Source of the DNA: an uncultured Gammaproteobacteria bacterium | Lineage (GTDB): Bacteria; Pseudomonadota; Gammaproteobacteria; Rariloculales; Rariloculaceae | NCBI GenBank assembly: GCA_946887385.1 | Contig: CAMPKU010000225.1 | Location: 1 to 6,886 of the forward strand | Length of the DNA: 6,886 nucleotides | Reading direction: 5' to 3' | In this document: piece by piece, positions 4,560-6,886 of the stretch | How the letters are laid out: every line of letters begins with the position of its first letter | Numbering within the stretch: the stretch's first letter is position 1 | Position numbers and translations under genes: made by a program | The notes under the pieces: model-generated | Database searches by the model: none | What the model saw: the letters and a program-made list of their open reading frames with translations, nothing else | Told to the model about the DNA's origin: nothing

Positions 4560-6389
4560 ATGAAACGTTTCCTGCTCCTGCTGCTCGCGGCATTTTCGCC
4601 GCTGGCATACGGAGCCGTCGGTCTCAACGCGGACGGCGAGTACATCGTCCGCACCGGCATCACGAGCGGCGATCTGGGCGTCGGCGGGTTCCAGGACCTG
4701 ACCGTCATGGGCTGGTATTACCGGCCGTCGACTGCGACGTACACGACGATGGCGGGCAGCGCGATCGTCAACATCCGGGCCGGCGCGCGCGACATCAACT
4801 TCGGCTTCGATTCGACGGGCGTCAACGTCGCCGATCCGGTGCTGCAGATCATCAACGCCGGCGACGGCTGGGATCTGAACTTCGCGGGCGGCGATCAACC
4901 GCCGTTCGATGAGTGGGTGTTCTACGCGGTCTCGGACACCGCCGGCACCATCACGGCGCGCTGGCGCACGCTTTCAAATGCGACGTGGCACACGGTAAGC
5001 GGCGCCAACACGAGCGCCGGCTCGCAGTTCGCGAACGACGTTTACATCGGCTCGGAAGCCACGACGCAAGTCGCCGAGGGTCATTACGCTGTTTGGCGCG
5101 CGATCGACGACGGCAAGACTGAGGCCGAGATCGACGCGTATGTGATGACGACGGCCGCGCAAGCCGGCGACTTTTGGTTCTGGCCGCTCGCCAACAACAC
5201 CGACACGTCGGACGGCACCGGCAACGGGCGCACGGCGACGCTGACGGGCACGCTGACGAGCGAGACGGATCCTGCGATCGTCACGGCCGAGCTCGAGCAA
5301 GAGGGCTTTCGCTGGGGCGTCGACGACGGCGCGGAGTCCGCGCACACGTTCGAGGCCGCTCAGGACACGAGCATCTCGATCGCCGACACGCAGGCGCGCC
5401 TCTTGCGCGTGCTGGTCAACGGGACGCTCGACACCGCCTCGAGCGCGTATACGCTGCGCTACCAGAAGAACGGCGCCGGAGGGTATGCCGCGGTTCCGGT
5501 AGGCTCGAGCACGGCGAGCTCGATCACGAATCAAACCGTCGCGGCGAGCGCGGACGACGCGCAGCAATCCGGTACGACGATGACACTGACGGGCACCACG
5601 ATCGGTGCCTCGCTCGACGCCAATACCGAATGGGTCGGGATGCGGTTCACGAACATCACGATCCCGCCGGGCGCGACGATCACGTCGGCCGCGCTGGGCG
5701 TGGTGCCGTCAGGGACCGGCGAAGACGAGCCCGAGGTGCTCGTCTTTCTCGAGGCCGCTGACGACTGCGCGACCTTCACTACCGGGGCGAGCGACATCAC
5801 GAATCGCTCGCTCACCTCGAGCGTCGCGTGGTCGAGCGCGAACCTTGCCGCCTCGGGCGCGACGTATCACGACACGCCAAGCTTAGTAACGCCGGTTCAG
5901 GCCGTGATCGATCGCGTCGGCTGGGCCTCGGGTAACGATCTGTGCGTGCTGATCCAAGGCGGGCAGGGTGCAGCGACGCGCGATCTCACGATCGAGGCGC
6001 AGGACCTTGGGCCGAATACGAACCCGCCGCGCCTCTCTATCGGCTGGACCTCGCCGAACGAGGTCTACGTTTCGACGTCGGCGAACATCACAGCGGGCGG
6101 CGAGGCGACGACGGCGCGTCTGACGGCTCCCGCGGGTAAGACGACGAGCGATTTTACGACCGGCCGGCGCTGGGATGACGAGAACGGCACCGACTCGATC
6201 GACATCGCGACCGACGACTACACCGAGGTCGAGTGGCCGGTGTTCATCGCTGCATCGGCAGCCGCGAGCGACTTCTTCGACTTTCGGGTTTACGCCGGCC
6301 TGAGCGCGTTGGACGACTACACGTTGACCCCGCGATGGACGATTCCGGGCGCGTCGACGGCTTTATCGAAGATCATTCAGCAGCATTGA
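4560..6389 (+). CDS. Exported multi-domain LamG/beta-sandwich phage tail-type protein
   Basis: A 609-aa protein beginning with a signal peptide (M-K-R-F, core LLLLLAAF, cleavage near LAYG-AV, residues 15-20). Residues 20-245 form a LamG/concanavalin-A-like jelly roll (LTVMGWYYRP, then DEWVFYAVS, then YAVWRAIDDGKTEAEIDA). Residues 246-318 are a phage-type module (FRWGVDDGAES to YTLRYQKNGAGGYAAVP). Residues 319-500 are a beta-sandwich known from secreted carbohydrate-binding proteins (ASADDAQQSGT, GMRFTNITIPPGATITSA, GWASGNDLCVLIQG). Residues 501-600 are a second phage-type module (GGEATTARLTAPAGKTTSDF, then DDYTLTPRWTI). The last two types recur in uncharacterised tailed-phage proteins, from memory of such families. 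Likely role: sugar binding at the cell or virion surface. It follows the previous stop by 13 bp with no clear ribosome binding site, so it probably depends on coupled translation. Confidence 0.82.
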   Translation: MKRFLLLLLAAFSPLAYGAVGLNADGEYIVRTGITSGDLGVGGFQDLTVMGWYYRPSTATYTTMAGSAIVNIRAGARDINFGFDSTGVNVADPVLQIINAGDGWDLNFAGGDQPPFDEWVFYAVSDTAGTITARWRTLSNATWHTVSGANTSAGSQFANDVYIGSEATTQVAEGHYAVWRAIDDGKTEAEIDAYVMTTAAQAGDFWFWPLANNTDTSDGTGNGRTATLTGTLTSETDPAIVTAELEQEGFRWGVDDGAESAHTFEAAQDTSISIADTQARLLRVLVNGTLDTASSAYTLRYQKNGAGGYAAVPVGSSTASSITNQTVAASADDAQQSGTTMTLTGTTIGASLDANTEWVGMRFTNITIPPGATITSAALGVVPSGTGEDEPEVLVFLEAADDCATFTTGASDITNRSLTSSVAWSSANLAASGATYHDTPSLVTPVQAVIDRVGWASGNDLCVLIQGGQGAATRDLTIEAQDLGPNTNPPRLSIGWTSPNEVYVSTSANITAGGEATTARLTAPAGKTTSDFTTGRRWDDENGTDSIDIATDDYTEVEWPVFIAASAAASDFFDFRVYAGLSALDDYTLTPRWTIPGASTALSKIIQQH

Positions 6390-6392
6390 GGG
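6388..6392 (+). promoter_or_regulatory. Ribosome binding site overlapping the upstream stop codon
   Basis: GAGGG shares its first two bases with the TGA stop of the multi-domain protein and lies 9 bp before ATG6402. It fixes the start of the last gene, whose frame has no stop in the window. Confidence 0.6.
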
Positions 6393-6401
6393 CTTAAACC
6401 G

Positions 6402-6886
6402 ATGGTTCGCAAAGCTCTTTCTGTGCTCGTGCTCGCATGCGCGCTGTCGCTCGCTCACGGCGGCGAGCTGCTCAACACCTTCACTAAGGGCTCGACGAGC
6501 CGCTCGGTCACGGTCGAGATCATCGATAGCGCCGATGGCACCCCCGAAACGGGCGTCGTGTTCAACACGGCGGGCATCGATCTTGAGTACTGCCGCGAAG
6601 CCACTGCGTGCGTCGATATCACCGAGGTGACGCAAACGGTCGGCGGCGCCTGGACCAGCGGCGGCTTCGTGCACAAGGGTCACGGTAGCTACCGGCTCGA
6701 CGTGCCCGACGCAGCGTTTGTTACGGGCGTCAACGAAGTGACCATCCAGGGCACCGTGACCGGCATGATCGTGCTCGGCGGCACCGTCAAGCTCATCAAC
6801 ACGAACCTTGAAGATGCAGTGCGCTTCGGGCTCACGGCGCTGCCGAACGCCAACGCCGAGGCGGCGGGCGGGCTCTTCACGCGCGG
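6402..6886 (+). CDS. Exported phage tail-type protein (partial, runs off the right edge)
   Basis: 161 full codons are present with no stop. The N terminus is a signal peptide (M-V-R-K, core ALSVLVLACALSL, cleavage near AHG-GE, residues 18-21). A lipoprotein-type cleavage at C13 (V-L-A-C) is a weaker alternative, because hydrophobic residues continue after it. The mature sequence begins with a beta domain (SRSVTVEIIDSADGTPETGV, then GGFVHKGHGSYRLDVPDAAF, then MIVLGGTVKLIN) and ends with VRFGLTALPNANAEAAGG. This set recurs in uncharacterised tailed-phage structural proteins, possibly BppU-like baseplate or fibre proteins, where it usually starts without a signal peptide (from memory, not searched). 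Such proteins often continue with long helical repeats after this point. It is the fourth exported product in the block and has a good ribosome binding site 9 bp upstream. Confidence 0.82.
   Translation, partial: MVRKALSVLVLACALSLAHGGELLNTFTKGSTSRSVTVEIIDSADGTPETGVVFNTAGIDLEYCREATACVDITEVTQTVGGAWTSGGFVHKGHGSYRLDVPDAAFVTGVNEVTIQGTVTGMIVLGGTVKLINTNLEDAVRFGLTALPNANAEAAGGLFTR

Overview
The window looks like part of a tailed-phage or prophage genome from a high-GC host, probably a Gram-negative bacterium and possibly a proteobacterium. All eight supportable genes lie on the + strand and are tightly packed. The phage assignment rests on three things: a VRR-NUC nuclease in a dense early-type block, a promoter/terminator arrangement resembling a lambdoid late switch, and two large proteins built from modules I recognise from phage tail and receptor-binding proteins. 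The host is inferred only from base composition and signal-peptide style.

Left block (1-2159): four genes that overlap or sit 2-3 bp apart. They encode a protein with two copies of a helix-turn-helix-like module (TTG start at 69, or a start outside the window), a VRR-NUC nuclease with its catalytic motifs visible, a small coiled-coil protein with CxC and CxxC cysteine pairs, and a basic helical protein that may be a Q-like late antiterminator. The last gene is interrupted by about 112 bp of almost pure G and C homopolymer (1589-1700). This is very probably an assembly or base-calling artefact, so the middle of that gene cannot be trusted.

Switch region (2160-2384): no gene. It holds a plausible sigma70-type promoter (2175-2204) with a 10-bp palindrome over its -35 edge, two short hairpins, a strong intrinsic terminator (2239-2270) and a two-copy 20-bp tandem repeat (2318-2357). 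The order regulator gene, promoter, short leader, terminator, long co-directional gene block matches the lambda layout Q, pR', tR', late genes.

Right block (2385-6886): four co-directional genes, each starting with a convincing Sec signal peptide. They encode a small fibronectin-III-like protein; a protein with an Ig-like domain and a C-terminal alpha/alpha-toroid (six-hairpin glycosidase-like) domain; a multi-domain beta protein (LamG/concanavalin-like, a carbohydrate-binding-type beta-sandwich and two phage-tail-type modules); and a phage tail-type protein that runs off the right edge. A run of exported proteins with virion-type and glycan-binding folds, placed behind what looks like a late switch, is the most unusual feature here. 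These could be host-surface glycan-binding or glycan-degrading proteins delivered through the Sec pathway, or virion proteins that have acquired leaders.
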